The notes beneath the pieces are model-generated. The model did no database searches and was not told the origin of the DNA. It saw only the letters and a list, made by a program, of their open reading frames with translations. From contig NZ_JALGBI010000001.1 of assembly GCF_022809125.1 (NCBI RefSeq), positions 1,860,001 to 1,924,000 of the forward strand: a stretch of DNA of 64,000 nt, in the 5' to 3' direction. A program made the translations under genes and the position numbers. Positions 34,946 through 43,641 of this stretch are shown one piece after another (the first letter of the stretch is position 1; every line of letters starts with the position of its first letter). The stretch comes from Variovorax terrae. GTDB taxonomy: Bacteria > Pseudomonadota > Gammaproteobacteria > Burkholderiales > Burkholderiaceae_C.

Positions 34946-36142
34946 CTAGACCCCAGTGTAAAGACAGTCACGGCCAAGGGCCTCCGTCAGTTGTTTCAAC
35001 GAAGTGCTCCACTCCAGTCGCTCCTGCTCAAGTCGCACACGACCACCCCATGTGCCCGCACGCAGGTGCTCGTAGACCGATTTCTCCCCAGGGGTCAGCT
35101 CGTCGTAGGCCACATTGGCGCACAACGCCGGCTCCTCGACCCACAGCGGTCGGTGAGCCAAAAGCGTTGCTTCGTCCATCAGAACGGATCGAATCTGAGG
35201 AACAGCCTTGCGGGCGCGGTCCAGGATTGCAAAGCCATGGGAGTCAATGTCTCCCCAATACACAACGTCAGCACTCTGCAACCAGGGAAGTGCCCCAAGA
35301 GCGCTCACCGCATTTCCGAGCTTCATGACGAGCACAGTGTTCGCGACATCGGGAAGTGCCAGCCCTGTTTCGAGGTTCTCGACAATCACGACAGTTGCCG
35401 GAGAAATGGGCAATCTGCCGAGATCCCCTACCGGTGCTTCAATGTCACCCAAGCCTCCGACGCGGCTGCGCAGCATAGGACAGAGCAATCGGATGCGTAC
35501 TCGGTGAGCAGGCTTCTTGAGGCCAACCAACGCATGAAAGTCACCGCCCTCATCCCCAATACCCCGTATCGCGCGAAGAAGACCAGCCACAAGCCCCGTG
35601 CGCTTCTCCAACCACTTTGTATCTAGCCCCTCCACCGGGAGCTGCCGTAGATACAGGCCCGAGACGGGATTCGCGGTCAACCACGCAAGCAGGGTCACCA
35701 AGCGTTCAAAATCCTCGGCAGAATAGTCCGCGAGCACATCGAACCGAGAAACCAAGACACTGCCATGAGCAAGTATCGGCCACCGGCTCGACATCCGTTG
35801 ATATCGCTCGCGGGCAATCTCCCACCGCCTGGACTGACCAACCGCAGCGGCCACGACGGCAGCGCTTTCAAAGCTCAGCCGGCTGGGTAGCCGATGCCTG
35901 CCGAATCGCGCAAATTGCCGCTCTTCGAACAGAACCGCCCCTGGGCCAGTCCGTGACTGCCAAGCGGCCGCCCACGCCCTGACCGCGGAAGCATCCTCCG
36001 CGATGTCCTTCTCGGTTGGAACGCCCAGCGCCACAACCAGCGGCCAGGTTCCTTCCCCGGCCAGCCAGTTCTGATGCTGGTTGTTGAAGCGACGAACCAA
36101 GAAATCGCGCGCAGCCTCAGGAGACAGTAATTTCTTCGACAT
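34946..36142 (-). CDS. jetD: Wadjet anti-plasmid system protein JetD
   Basis: 398 residues. The N-terminal DUF3322-like part (SPEAARDFLVRRFNNQHQNWL) is followed by a C-terminal DUF2220/toprim nuclease domain: VIVENLETGLALP with the catalytic Glu, then VVYWGDIDSHGFAILDRAR with the metal-binding DxD. JetD cleaves circular DNA after loop extrusion by the JetABC motor. Its ATG lies 26 bp inside the jetC 3' end, so translation is coupled. Last gene of the operon. Confidence 0.92.
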   Translation of the reverse strand: MSKKLLSPEAARDFLVRRFNNQHQNWLAGEGTWPLVVALGVPTEKDIAEDASAVRAWAAAWQSRTGPGAVLFEERQFARFGRHRLPSRLSFESAAVVAAAVGQSRRWEIARERYQRMSSRWPILAHGSVLVSRFDVLADYSAEDFERLVTLLAWLTANPVSGLYLRQLPVEGLDTKWLEKRTGLVAGLLRAIRGIGDEGGDFHALVGLKKPAHRVRIRLLCPMLRSRVGGLGDIEAPVGDLGRLPISPATVVIVENLETGLALPDVANTVLVMKLGNAVSALGALPWLQSADVVYWGDIDSHGFAILDRARKAVPQIRSVLMDEATLLAHRPLWVEEPALCANVAYDELTPGEKSVYEHLRAGTWGGRVRLEQERLEWSTSLKQLTEALGRDCLYTGV

Positions 36143-39100
36143 CGCGCACGTCCTGGGTCAGTTTCAGTCGATGAGACTCGCTGTCGTATTCGATGGGGAT
36201 GACCGCCGACTTTTTGCGGTCCTTGATGTGCACAAAGCATGCGCCGCCGATGAACGGCTCCAGCGTCATCACGGACTTCAACGGCGTCGCCACAATCATC
36301 TGAAATCCGAAGGTCTTGAAAATGTTCATGGCCATGGCCGTGAATTCCGCGTCAGCCTTGTCAAAAGCCTCATCCAGCACAACAGTGGAGTAGCGGGGAA
36401 GTGCCCTGTCCTGGCCGCCAAGCTGGTACCGAAGCGCTGCCGCCAAACACGTTGCCGCCAGTTTCTGGCGCTGACCACCGGACTTGCCGGCGCCACTGCG
36501 GTAGACCTCGACCTCCAGGTCGTCCTCGTCCAGTTCACGGGCAACGAACTCCACGTGTTGCCGCACGTCGAGCACAAAATTCCGCCAATTCTTGTCTGCG
36601 GTTTCCTGGCTCGCGAGACGCTTTACGAGGGAAGCCAAAGCTTTGAAGCGTTCCTCGGCCAAGTCGCGGTCGTTGGAGAACGAGTGGCTGAGCGATTCCT
36701 TGAGGCTCGCGCGGAACAGGCGCACATCCTCGATGGCCTTGTCGGTCGTGTCGATGACGAGGTGCGTACCTGGATTGAACGGCGCCGTCCGCAGGCTTTC
36801 ATTGACGAGTTCCATGCGCGACCGAATGGCAGAGCGCTCCTCGTCCAGCTTCGTGGTGAGCAGCGTGAGATTCTGGTCGCTCTGCTCCCGCAGAAGGCTA
36901 AAGAACCGGTCCTCGAACGCAGGCAGGTTGTCGTCCTCCAGCCGCTTGAGCTTCGCCAGATAGTCGTCGGCGCTTTCGAGCGTCGCATCAAGGCCGCCAG
37001 CAAGCGCAGGCCACACGCGGTTGAAATCCGCAAAACGCTGCACAATGGAATTGCGAAGGTCCGACAACCGACTTTCCAGTGTCCGCAGCTCCGAGTTCAG
37101 GCCGCGCTCAACCAGCGTGGTCACATGGTCAAGGCTCTCCAAGGTGACAGCCTTCTCCGTGGCCTCGTACCGGACGGCAATCTGCGCGGCGAACGCAGGC
37201 GGACGGTCCGAAGTCGGCCACAGCCGGGCAAGCTCTTCCAGCTTCCCTTTCAAACGATTGATTTCGGCAGAAATGGACTGCCCTTTGCCGTCTTCAGTGT
37301 TCTTCTTTCCGACAGCCTTGGAATGCGCATCTTCTTGCTTCCGAATGCTGTCGTTCAACGCTGCAAGGTCCGGACGTGCCTCACGCTCAGCCTTCAACCG
37401 GAGAGTCAGGTCGTTGATGCGCGTCAACAGAGACCCGACATCCACATCGTTCCAAGTCAGGTTCGACAGGTTTTGGCAGTTCAGCATCTGCACCTGTTGA
37501 GCATCTTCCTCTTTCCCAATCTTGCGAACGGTCTCTTCCAGCTCGCTGATGCGACCACCGATTTCCGCAGCCTGCTGCTTGAAGAGGGCCAGTTTTTCCT
37601 TGTTGTCGAACCCCAGGACCCACTGATTACGATCGTTGACCGAGTGGCGGTCATTCTTCTCATGCCGCATCGTGCTGTGCTTGACCTGCCCCTCCCGGGT
37701 GACCGCACGCGAAGCATTGCGGAACGCCTGCAGGGTGTCGGCGCACTCGAAGTCGAAGGAATGCTTGAGCTCCTCCCGAACCCAGTCCCCGAAACTACCC
37801 GATGCCATGTTGAGCTTGCGCACCAAGGAGTTGGGCCCGGGGGACCGCCCCGAGGTCTGGGGAATGGTACGGAAGTACACCAACCGCTCACCGATGTTTC
37901 GCTCGTTCAGGTAAGCCGATACCGCAGAGTAGTGCTTCTCGTCCACGAGGATAGAACGTGCGAAGCCACCAAGGACACGCTCGATGGCACCACGCCACGC
38001 CGTCTCCTCGGCTCGCACCTCGACCAGTTCGCCAACGAACGGCAGCTTCTCTTCGGGAATCGAGAGGTCCCGTGCCATGCGCTCCCGCAGGTCGACCAGC
38101 CGTGCCGGCAAGTTCGATTTCTGGCGTTCAAGCGCCTTGACCTCAGCGACGACCTTCTGGAACCTTTCATTTGCCTTGCGCAGTTCTTCCTTGACACCGT
38201 CCTTCCGTTCTTCAACCTCTTTCTTCAAGTCGCGCGCCTTCAACACCCGCTGCTTGGCGGCTTCGACACGCTGGACAAACCACACCACGGAATCAGGAAC
38301 AGCCCATCCCATGGCTTCGCATGCTGCTGCGGCCAGGTCGCGCTTGCCGATACGGATTGGCTTTTCAGCTTCGGCGGCCTTGATGTCATCTTCAAGCCGC
38401 ACAAGAACATCGGCCCCCATGTTGAGCTTCTGCCGCTGAAGGTCAGTCAGCTTCTGGAACTCGTTCTCGACAATGGAGGCGAGACGCAACGTTTCTTGCC
38501 TCGACCCCTCCCTGTCCACTTCGAGTTCGGCAATGCGCTCGTCGAGAAGAAGCTTGCGCCGGTGTTCTCGATATTGGTCAATGGCGGTCTGTATGGCCTG
38601 CAAGCCATTGCTCTCAAGCTTTACCCTGTCCAGTTCTCCGTGTTCATCGCGCGCCGGAACCAGCGTCTGAATTTGCTTGCGAGCAGCGACGACCTCTTGG
38701 TGCGCCTCGTTGAGCTCCCCGAATTCATTGACCAGGCTAGCGGCGATGCCGAAGGTTTCGGGTTCATCCAACATGAAGTCCCGCAAGAACACGTTGAGGT
38801 CGCCCAGGTTCTTGGCGGACTGCGTCTTGTGCAGCAAGCGCAACGCGCGCTCGTTCTCGATGCCCAGCAGCCGGCGGAAACGCTCTTGGTAGGCACTGAA
38901 CTCCGTATGCACCTTTGCATCAGGCAAATCGTGCTTGAAGCGGCGAGCATCGAATTCGTTCTTCGCGAAGAACTCCAGCTCCTGAACATCAAACTCCCGC
39001 TCAAGCGTCAGGTACACCCGCTTGGCATCACCGGGGGCGGTCGAGTTTCCCTTCACCCACAGAACTTGGGCGAGCACCACCACACGCCCCAGTTCATCAC

Positions 39101-39473
39101 GGTAGGTTTCCGCAATGGCCGACCACGTCGTGCCGCCACGCAGGTACTGCGACACATATTCGCCAGCCTCGCCAGTCTGCTGCGCCCAAGCCCCACGAAG
39201 GTAGGTCATGACGCTGCGGTCCCGGCCATTGCGCTCGGCCTCGCGCGCAGCAACGTTGAAGTCCACCCACTTCGGAGGCGTCAGAAGTGCAGCATGCGCA
39301 TCCAGGACTGTCGACTTGCCAGACCCCGAGGGGCCGACGAAGAGGTAGCCCTCTTTCGGGATGGGGAAGTCGAAGACATTCGAGAACGTCCCCCAGTTGA
39401 ACGTCTGAATCCGTGCGAGACGGAATTGGTCACTGCTGCCGCCCAGCAGTTCGGCTTGAGAAAACGGGTTCAT
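36117..39473 (-). CDS. jetC: Wadjet system SMC-like ATPase JetC
   Basis: 1118 residues, MukB/SMC-like. Walker A GPSGSGKST at residues 47-55, long coiled coils with a hinge region in the middle (Arg/Glu/Lys-rich heptads from about 250-500 and 620-960), ABC signature SGGQRQK at 998-1004, and Walker B VVLDEAF at about 1031-1037. It drives DNA loop extrusion with JetA (kleisin) and JetB (KITE). Its start overlaps the jetB stop (ATGA). Full length with no frameshift, so likely functional. Confidence 0.95.
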   Translation of the reverse strand: MNPFSQAELLGGSSDQFRLARIQTFNWGTFSNVFDFPIPKEGYLFVGPSGSGKSTVLDAHAALLTPPKWVDFNVAAREAERNGRDRSVMTYLRGAWAQQTGEAGEYVSQYLRGGTTWSAIAETYRDELGRVVVLAQVLWVKGNSTAPGDAKRVYLTLEREFDVQELEFFAKNEFDARRFKHDLPDAKVHTEFSAYQERFRRLLGIENERALRLLHKTQSAKNLGDLNVFLRDFMLDEPETFGIAASLVNEFGELNEAHQEVVAARKQIQTLVPARDEHGELDRVKLESNGLQAIQTAIDQYREHRRKLLLDERIAELEVDREGSRQETLRLASIVENEFQKLTDLQRQKLNMGADVLVRLEDDIKAAEAEKPIRIGKRDLAAAACEAMGWAVPDSVVWFVQRVEAAKQRVLKARDLKKEVEERKDGVKEELRKANERFQKVVAEVKALERQKSNLPARLVDLRERMARDLSIPEEKLPFVGELVEVRAEETAWRGAIERVLGGFARSILVDEKHYSAVSAYLNERNIGERLVYFRTIPQTSGRSPGPNSLVRKLNMASGSFGDWVREELKHSFDFECADTLQAFRNASRAVTREGQVKHSTMRHEKNDRHSVNDRNQWVLGFDNKEKLALFKQQAAEIGGRISELEETVRKIGKEEDAQQVQMLNCQNLSNLTWNDVDVGSLLTRINDLTLRLKAEREARPDLAALNDSIRKQEDAHSKAVGKKNTEDGKGQSISAEINRLKGKLEELARLWPTSDRPPAFAAQIAVRYEATEKAVTLESLDHVTTLVERGLNSELRTLESRLSDLRNSIVQRFADFNRVWPALAGGLDATLESADDYLAKLKRLEDDNLPAFEDRFFSLLREQSDQNLTLLTTKLDEERSAIRSRMELVNESLRTAPFNPGTHLVIDTTDKAIEDVRLFRASLKESLSHSFSNDRDLAEERFKALASLVKRLASQETADKNWRNFVLDVRQHVEFVARELDEDDLEVEVYRSGAGKSGGQRQKLAATCLAAALRYQLGGQDRALPRYSTVVLDEAFDKADAEFTAMAMNIFKTFGFQMIVATPLKSVMTLEPFIGGACFVHIKDRKKSAVIPIEYDSESHRLKLTQDVRDVEEITVS

Positions 39474-40177
39474 TGGGCCTCCTCCTCATCTGCAGGCTGC
39501 TCGTCGTCATCGCCATCAGGCTCCCCACTGGGACCGACTCCTCCGGGGCAGGCAGCCAAAGTGGCATACGTGCGCGTGAGCTCCTGAATTTCCTCGGCGG
39601 AGAACAGGAGCTTGAGTGTTGGTGAGACCTCGTAGCGTTCCCCCGACCCGCGGATGGACTGCAGCAGGCTCAGCTTCTTCGCCTTGTCGATCGCATTGAT
39701 GACCTGCCGTCCGAACTTGGCGTGGTCGGGGTTGTTCTCTTTTTCGAACACCGCCAGATGTTCTTGCATGTCTTCGCGCGACACAACCGCCCGCTCGCCC
39801 TGTGCATCGGCCTGCGTCAGCCGCTGCCGCAGGAAAAGCAGCAATGCGGTTTCCAGGAATGTGAGCGAAGCCTTGCGCAGCAAGATGGGGACATCCAGGT
39901 CTTCAGAAACAACTTGCCTTGTGAAGGCGACCTTCTGCTCATGGTCGATGACGACTTCAAGAAAGAGGTCATGCATGCGCGAACGGATGGCAGCCTCATC
40001 TCGCAACAGAACCGGCCAGAGCTTCGATTGACGCCGGGCGTCCACCGAGGGCCCCAGAAGGAGCTGGACCAGGACCCGCCGGGTGTCGATGGGCAGCGCC
40101 CCCGTATCTCCTTGGAAGGTTGCAGCTTCGGCAACAGGGGAGTCCGCCCCCGCGTCGTCTACAAGAGACTCACCCAT
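39470..40177 (-). CDS. jetB: Wadjet system protein JetB (DUF4194)
   Basis: 235 residues, a winged-helix KITE-like subunit. LRKASLTFLETALLLFLRQRL and VSREDMQEHLAVFEKE are family segments. The C-terminal tail is strongly acidic (GEPDGDDDEQPADEEEAQ). ATG 40177 follows the jetA stop by 4 bases; a TTG at 40198 would overlap jetA instead. Acts with JetA and JetC in the loop-extruding complex. Confidence 0.88.
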   Translation of the reverse strand: MGESLVDDAGADSPVAEAATFQGDTGALPIDTRRVLVQLLLGPSVDARRQSKLWPVLLRDEAAIRSRMHDLFLEVVIDHEQKVAFTRQVVSEDLDVPILLRKASLTFLETALLLFLRQRLTQADAQGERAVVSREDMQEHLAVFEKENNPDHAKFGRQVINAIDKAKKLSLLQSIRGSGERYEVSPTLKLLFSAEEIQELTRTYATLAACPGGVGPSGEPDGDDDEQPADEEEAQ

Positions 40178-40181
40178 CGTG

Positions 40182-41645
40182 TCAGTCAACGAATTCAAGA
40201 TAGCGCTCCCTCATGAAATAGATGGTGGGAACCTTGGCGCGGCGCTGCACCTCGTCGTCCCCTTCCCAGACCACAAGCTCTGTCCCGTCAGTCACTTCCC
40301 CATGCTTGGAGCCCAGGGCGACATAGCCGACAACACTTCCCAAACCCTGCTCCGCGGGGTACTCAGCAAGCACCTGCGCAATGGAAACCTGAGATTGCCG
40401 CTCCAAGATGGCTCGCACGTGGGCCTTGAGCGTTCGAAAGTCGATTTCCGATTGCCGAACCAGCTCGCTCACCGTTTCGAGGTCCAACTCGGATGGCTCC
40501 GCGGCCTGCATTGATGAGTCAGTCACACGCTCAGCCGGGTCATACAGCGCCCATTGAGACACCGACCTGATGCGGCTGCTGGACTGCATGAGCTCGAAGC
40601 CCACTTGCTCGTTTGGCCGGACCTCGTCCTTGGCGCCCAGCGCAGCCTGCGTCGCCGCCTTGAGGAGGCCATGCAGCCGGCGGTGCTCGAGGAATTCCCG
40701 GCTCTGGACAAAGCTCTTGAGGCTACGCGCGAAATGCTGCAGCACATCGTGCACCCCTCGTCCTTCATTCAACAAGGCCCCCGTCAGCCCCAACAAAAAT
40801 TTGCGCTCCTGCGACTCCAGCTGTCGTGCGAAGGGACGACCAGTCACCTCATCCAACGACTCGCGCAGCGTCGCGGCCTGCTCGCTATCTGTCAGCAACC
40901 GCCAGAAAGCATGGAAAGTTCGGCCGGCATCGCTTTCACCGATGAGGTCAACCCCGGCAAAGAGCTGCTCAAGCACATCGCCGCGGCTCCCTTCGTTCTC
41001 CATCAAGCTCTGACGAAGACCTCGGTTCAACCTCTCGAATTCATCACGAACGCTTCGAAAGTCGGCTGCGAGTTCCTGCGCCAAGGCGATGACTTCGCGC
41101 GCCCGCTCCACAGCACGGTCTGGGGCAAGCGCTTTGACCCCACCACGTTCGACCTCAGCAATCGCCCGGTCAATGCGGTCGCGCTCGGCGTGCAGAGCAG
41201 CCAGACGCGATTGCGGATTGGTGTTGGTCTCCTCCGCCAGTCGTGACAGCTGGTGAATCACAACGGATAGCCGACTCTCTGTCGCGGTGGTACGAGGCTT
41301 CAAAAGCCCTGTCACAAAGCGCAGTGCCGTCAGCGCGTCCACGGACAGCTCGTACTCCTCCTCGGACGCGCCGGCAGGAAATCGACGCGTCAACCACCCC
41401 TGGCTGAGCCACTCTGCGACATACGCCTGCGGCGTTTGCGGAAGCTCCTCCCCTACAGCGCGTAGCGCCTCGATATCCCGGGTCAAGCGCTCATGAAGCA
41501 CTGAACTTGGAAGCGTTTGCTCGGACTCCACAAACAAGGACTGCAGCAGGGCAATCACAACAGGCCCCTTGTTGGCGGCCAGCAGGCGCCATAGGGGTTG
41601 CTCGCGAAGATTGCGGAGGGCGGCCGCACCGCGAAGGGCTTTCAT
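40182..41645 (-). CDS. jetA: Wadjet system protein JetA (DUF3375, kleisin-like)
   Basis: 487 residues of the DUF3375 family, first gene of jetABCD. Motifs include LRNLREQPLWRLLAANKGP and a C-terminal VPTIYFMRERYLEFVD. It is the kleisin-like subunit bridging the JetC heads. The DUF3375 plus DUF4194 pair identifies a type I Wadjet system. Its promoter must lie in the 147-bp gap shared with the divergent WYL regulator. Confidence 0.92.
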   Translation of the reverse strand: MKALRGAAALRNLREQPLWRLLAANKGPVVIALLQSLFVESEQTLPSSVLHERLTRDIEALRAVGEELPQTPQAYVAEWLSQGWLTRRFPAGASEEEYELSVDALTALRFVTGLLKPRTTATESRLSVVIHQLSRLAEETNTNPQSRLAALHAERDRIDRAIAEVERGGVKALAPDRAVERAREVIALAQELAADFRSVRDEFERLNRGLRQSLMENEGSRGDVLEQLFAGVDLIGESDAGRTFHAFWRLLTDSEQAATLRESLDEVTGRPFARQLESQERKFLLGLTGALLNEGRGVHDVLQHFARSLKSFVQSREFLEHRRLHGLLKAATQAALGAKDEVRPNEQVGFELMQSSSRIRSVSQWALYDPAERVTDSSMQAAEPSELDLETVSELVRQSEIDFRTLKAHVRAILERQSQVSIAQVLAEYPAEQGLGSVVGYVALGSKHGEVTDGTELVVWEGDDEVQRRAKVPTIYFMRERYLEFVD

Positions 41646-41704
41646 GTCCCCTGCCCGACAACTTCAAACCTGCCGACTTCTCCCACAGAGACCTCCAAGT
41701 TTGC

Positions 41705-41716
41705 TGACCAAGGTCA
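41705..41716. promoter_or_regulatory. Candidate operator between jetA and the WYL regulator
   Basis: TGACC-AA-GGTCA is a short inverted repeat near the middle of the divergent 147-bp region, a natural place for a WYL-regulator site. The region next to it (41725-41765) is AT-rich and could hold both promoters. Confidence 0.35.
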
Positions 41717-41792
41717 CCAGCATACATCTATTTACTATTTGCGTCTATTTTTTATTCCCATCTAATTTCTGTACCCGTGAGACAATCGCGGA

Positions 41793-42707
41793 ATGACACA
41801 GCCAGACGCCAAGCCGCCAACCAAAGCGGAACAAGCCCCAGGTCGCTCCTCTGGTCGGTGGAGCCAAGACCGTCGCTTGGAATTCATAGACTTCCGCCTG
41901 CGCTGGGACGGTCGACTCAACCGCAGCGACCTCATGGAGTTCTTCGGCATCTCCGTCCCTCAAGCGTCACTGGACATCGCCAAGTACACCAGCCTGGCGC
42001 CAGGCAACCTCGTGTATGACCGCAGTTCTCGGGTCTACACCGCTTCCTCTGGGTTCCAGCCGCTCTATTCCTCCAGCGATGCAGGTCGTTTCCTGAACGA
42101 GCTGCTTGAAAACAGTGCAGGACTGCAGGCGAAAGAAAGCAGCTTTTTGGCTTGGGCCCCTCCGGTGGCAACGGTACCGACACCCAGTCGGAATTTTCGG
42201 ACCGACGTTCTGCTCGCACTATTGCGCGCCATCAGAGAAGGAGCAGCCATCAGCGTGCAATACCAGTCCCTGACACGTCCGCAGCCCACCGTGCGCACGA
42301 TTGCGCCACATGCCTTGGCCCATGACGGGTTTCGCTGGCACGCACGCGCGTTCTGTCATACGCGCAAGGAATTTCGCGACTTCGTCATCGCACGCATGCT
42401 GGAAGTCACTGGAACCGAGCCTGGTCTAGCCGACCCGGCGGAAGACTCGGAATGGCACACCATCGTCCCGTTGATTTTGATTCCTCACCCCCGACTGTCC
42501 GAATCCCACAAGCGCGCGATTGAGCTTGACTTCGGCATGGAAGATGGGCGGGTGGAGTTCCGTTGCCGGCAAGCATTTCTCTTCTATGCGATGCGCCACC
42601 TTCGGCTTGAACTGGCTGAATCCGCCAAGCCCGAAGCACAACAAATCGCGCTCAGGAACCGTGCGGAAGTCGAGGCCTTGATGCCAGGATTCGTCCGGCA
42701 GACATAG
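41793..42707 (+). CDS. WYL-domain transcriptional regulator (CapW/BrxR-like)
   Basis: 304 residues. N-terminal winged HTH (RRLEFIDFRLRWDGRLNRSDLMEFFGIS), a WYL domain in the middle (AAISVQYQSLTRP, then IAPHALAHDGFRWHARAFC), and a C-terminal WCX-like part. This architecture matches the CapW/BrxR repressors that control CBASS, BREX and other defence operons. Divergent from jetA, so it likely represses the Wadjet genes and itself until ligand binding. The exact ligand is unknown. Confidence 0.88.
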   Translation: MTQPDAKPPTKAEQAPGRSSGRWSQDRRLEFIDFRLRWDGRLNRSDLMEFFGISVPQASLDIAKYTSLAPGNLVYDRSSRVYTASSGFQPLYSSSDAGRFLNELLENSAGLQAKESSFLAWAPPVATVPTPSRNFRTDVLLALLRAIREGAAISVQYQSLTRPQPTVRTIAPHALAHDGFRWHARAFCHTRKEFRDFVIARMLEVTGTEPGLADPAEDSEWHTIVPLILIPHPRLSESHKRAIELDFGMEDGRVEFRCRQAFLFYAMRHLRLELAESAKPEAQQIALRNRAEVEALMPGFVRQT

Positions 42708-42787
42708 CGATTTCCCAGCCTTTACCACTTCCAGAAACCATTGGATACATGTATGGTGGAGCTCTATACAGCCGGGAAGAGCCCACC

Positions 42788-42886
42788 ATGTCCGAGGGAA
42801 AGAACGTCTCCGTCAGTTTTCGCGTATCCATGCGCTTCAAACCGTTGCTGGAAGTCACTTGCCCTCTTCAGGTATACCAATGCTGA
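42788..42886 (+). pseudogene. Ribbon-helix-helix antitoxin-like remnant
   Basis: A 32-codon ORF that begins MSEGKNVSVSFRVSMRFKPLLEV, resembling the N-terminal beta strand and first helix of Arc/MetJ-type regulators, then loses similarity and stops. A palindrome ATACATGTAT lies about 38 bp upstream, as expected for an RHH operator. It appears truncated by a deletion or recombination within the island. The following 128 bp hold nothing else that I recognise. Confidence 0.4.
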
Positions 42887-43014
42887 GTTAGCAAGCCCAA
42901 GGTTTTGGAGATTGCAAGATCTCCTGTGATTACCGGTCGTCGCCAGCGCACTGGCTATGACCGGCAAATTTGTGTTGTGCGCCATGGCTAACGACTGCCG
43001 CTTGATCAAAGGGA

Positions 43015-43641
43015 TCAGGCAATGGTCTCGGGCAATTTCTTTGCGAGACGCCTCAAGCTTGGACATGACACGACGTTGGCCGCGCCGATTTGTTCGACGA
43101 CCCAATCGAACTGCTGTGCCCAAACCTGCATTCTCGCCAGACGGAGCGCGTCGAGGACGGCTGTGGAGAGCCCTTCTTGTCCTAAGGCGAGCCTCACAGG
43201 GGTATGCGCGAGGATATCGATAGTGGTTGCTATTCTTAGCGAACCAAAACGCTCAGCGGCAACGCGAGTGGCCTTCCTTTCGTCAATAGCCGCAATCCGT
43301 CCATTGCGATGAGCGAAAGCCAGTGTGGCAGCCTCTCCGTCACCCAGGGAGTCCGACGCCGAACCAGACACGATGCCGATGAAGCTTTCGAGTGCCTCCT
43401 CGTCCAACTCTACAACCTCAAGGCGCCCGCGCTCAATGAGATCAAAAAGCTTCTTCGATTCTGGGCGGCCGTTCTCCGCACCACCCTTGATTTCGACGAC
43501 CACGTTTTCCGTGACGCAGGAAGCCCCGGGCAGAGCCTGCAGAATTGTGTCCACATGTCCCGTCGCCAGCAGGTTGATGATGACGCTGGCATCTAGAACG
43601 ATTGGGGGTGATTGCTCAACTAGGCAGCTTGAAAAGGTCAT
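43015..43641 (-). CDS. PIN-domain nuclease-like protein
   Basis: 208 residues. Acidic PIN residues are in place: IVLDASVIINLL (Asp17), a Glu near residue 50, LGDGEAATLAFA (Asp101/Glu103) and RIAAIDERKATR (Asp120). PIN domains are metal-dependent RNases or DNases, often toxins. Its ATG lies 26 bp inside the 3' end of the XRE-ImmA/IrrE gene, so translation is coupled. It is the last gene of the four-gene operon. The C-terminal extension of about 75 residues is not assigned. Confidence 0.85.
   Translation of the reverse strand: MTFSSCLVEQSPPIVLDASVIINLLATGHVDTILQALPGASCVTENVVVEIKGGAENGRPESKKLFDLIERGRLEVVELDEEALESFIGIVSGSASDSLGDGEAATLAFAHRNGRIAAIDERKATRVAAERFGSLRIATTIDILAHTPVRLALGQEGLSTAVLDALRLARMQVWAQQFDWVVEQIGAANVVSCPSLRRLAKKLPETIA

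Noticed and set aside
36081..39587. Very long plus-strand open frame opposite jetC
   Set aside because: It is the antisense shadow of jetC; composition is low in typical motifs and the minus-strand SMC motifs are unambiguous.
41705..41716. TGACC-AA-GGTCA as a proven WYL operator
   Set aside because: Only one short symmetric copy is present; kept as a low-confidence candidate, not as an established site.
42764..43123. 119-aa minus-strand frame opposite the RHH remnant
   Set aside because: No start context, no motif, and it overlaps the PIN gene end; the plus-strand RHH resemblance explains part of it better.
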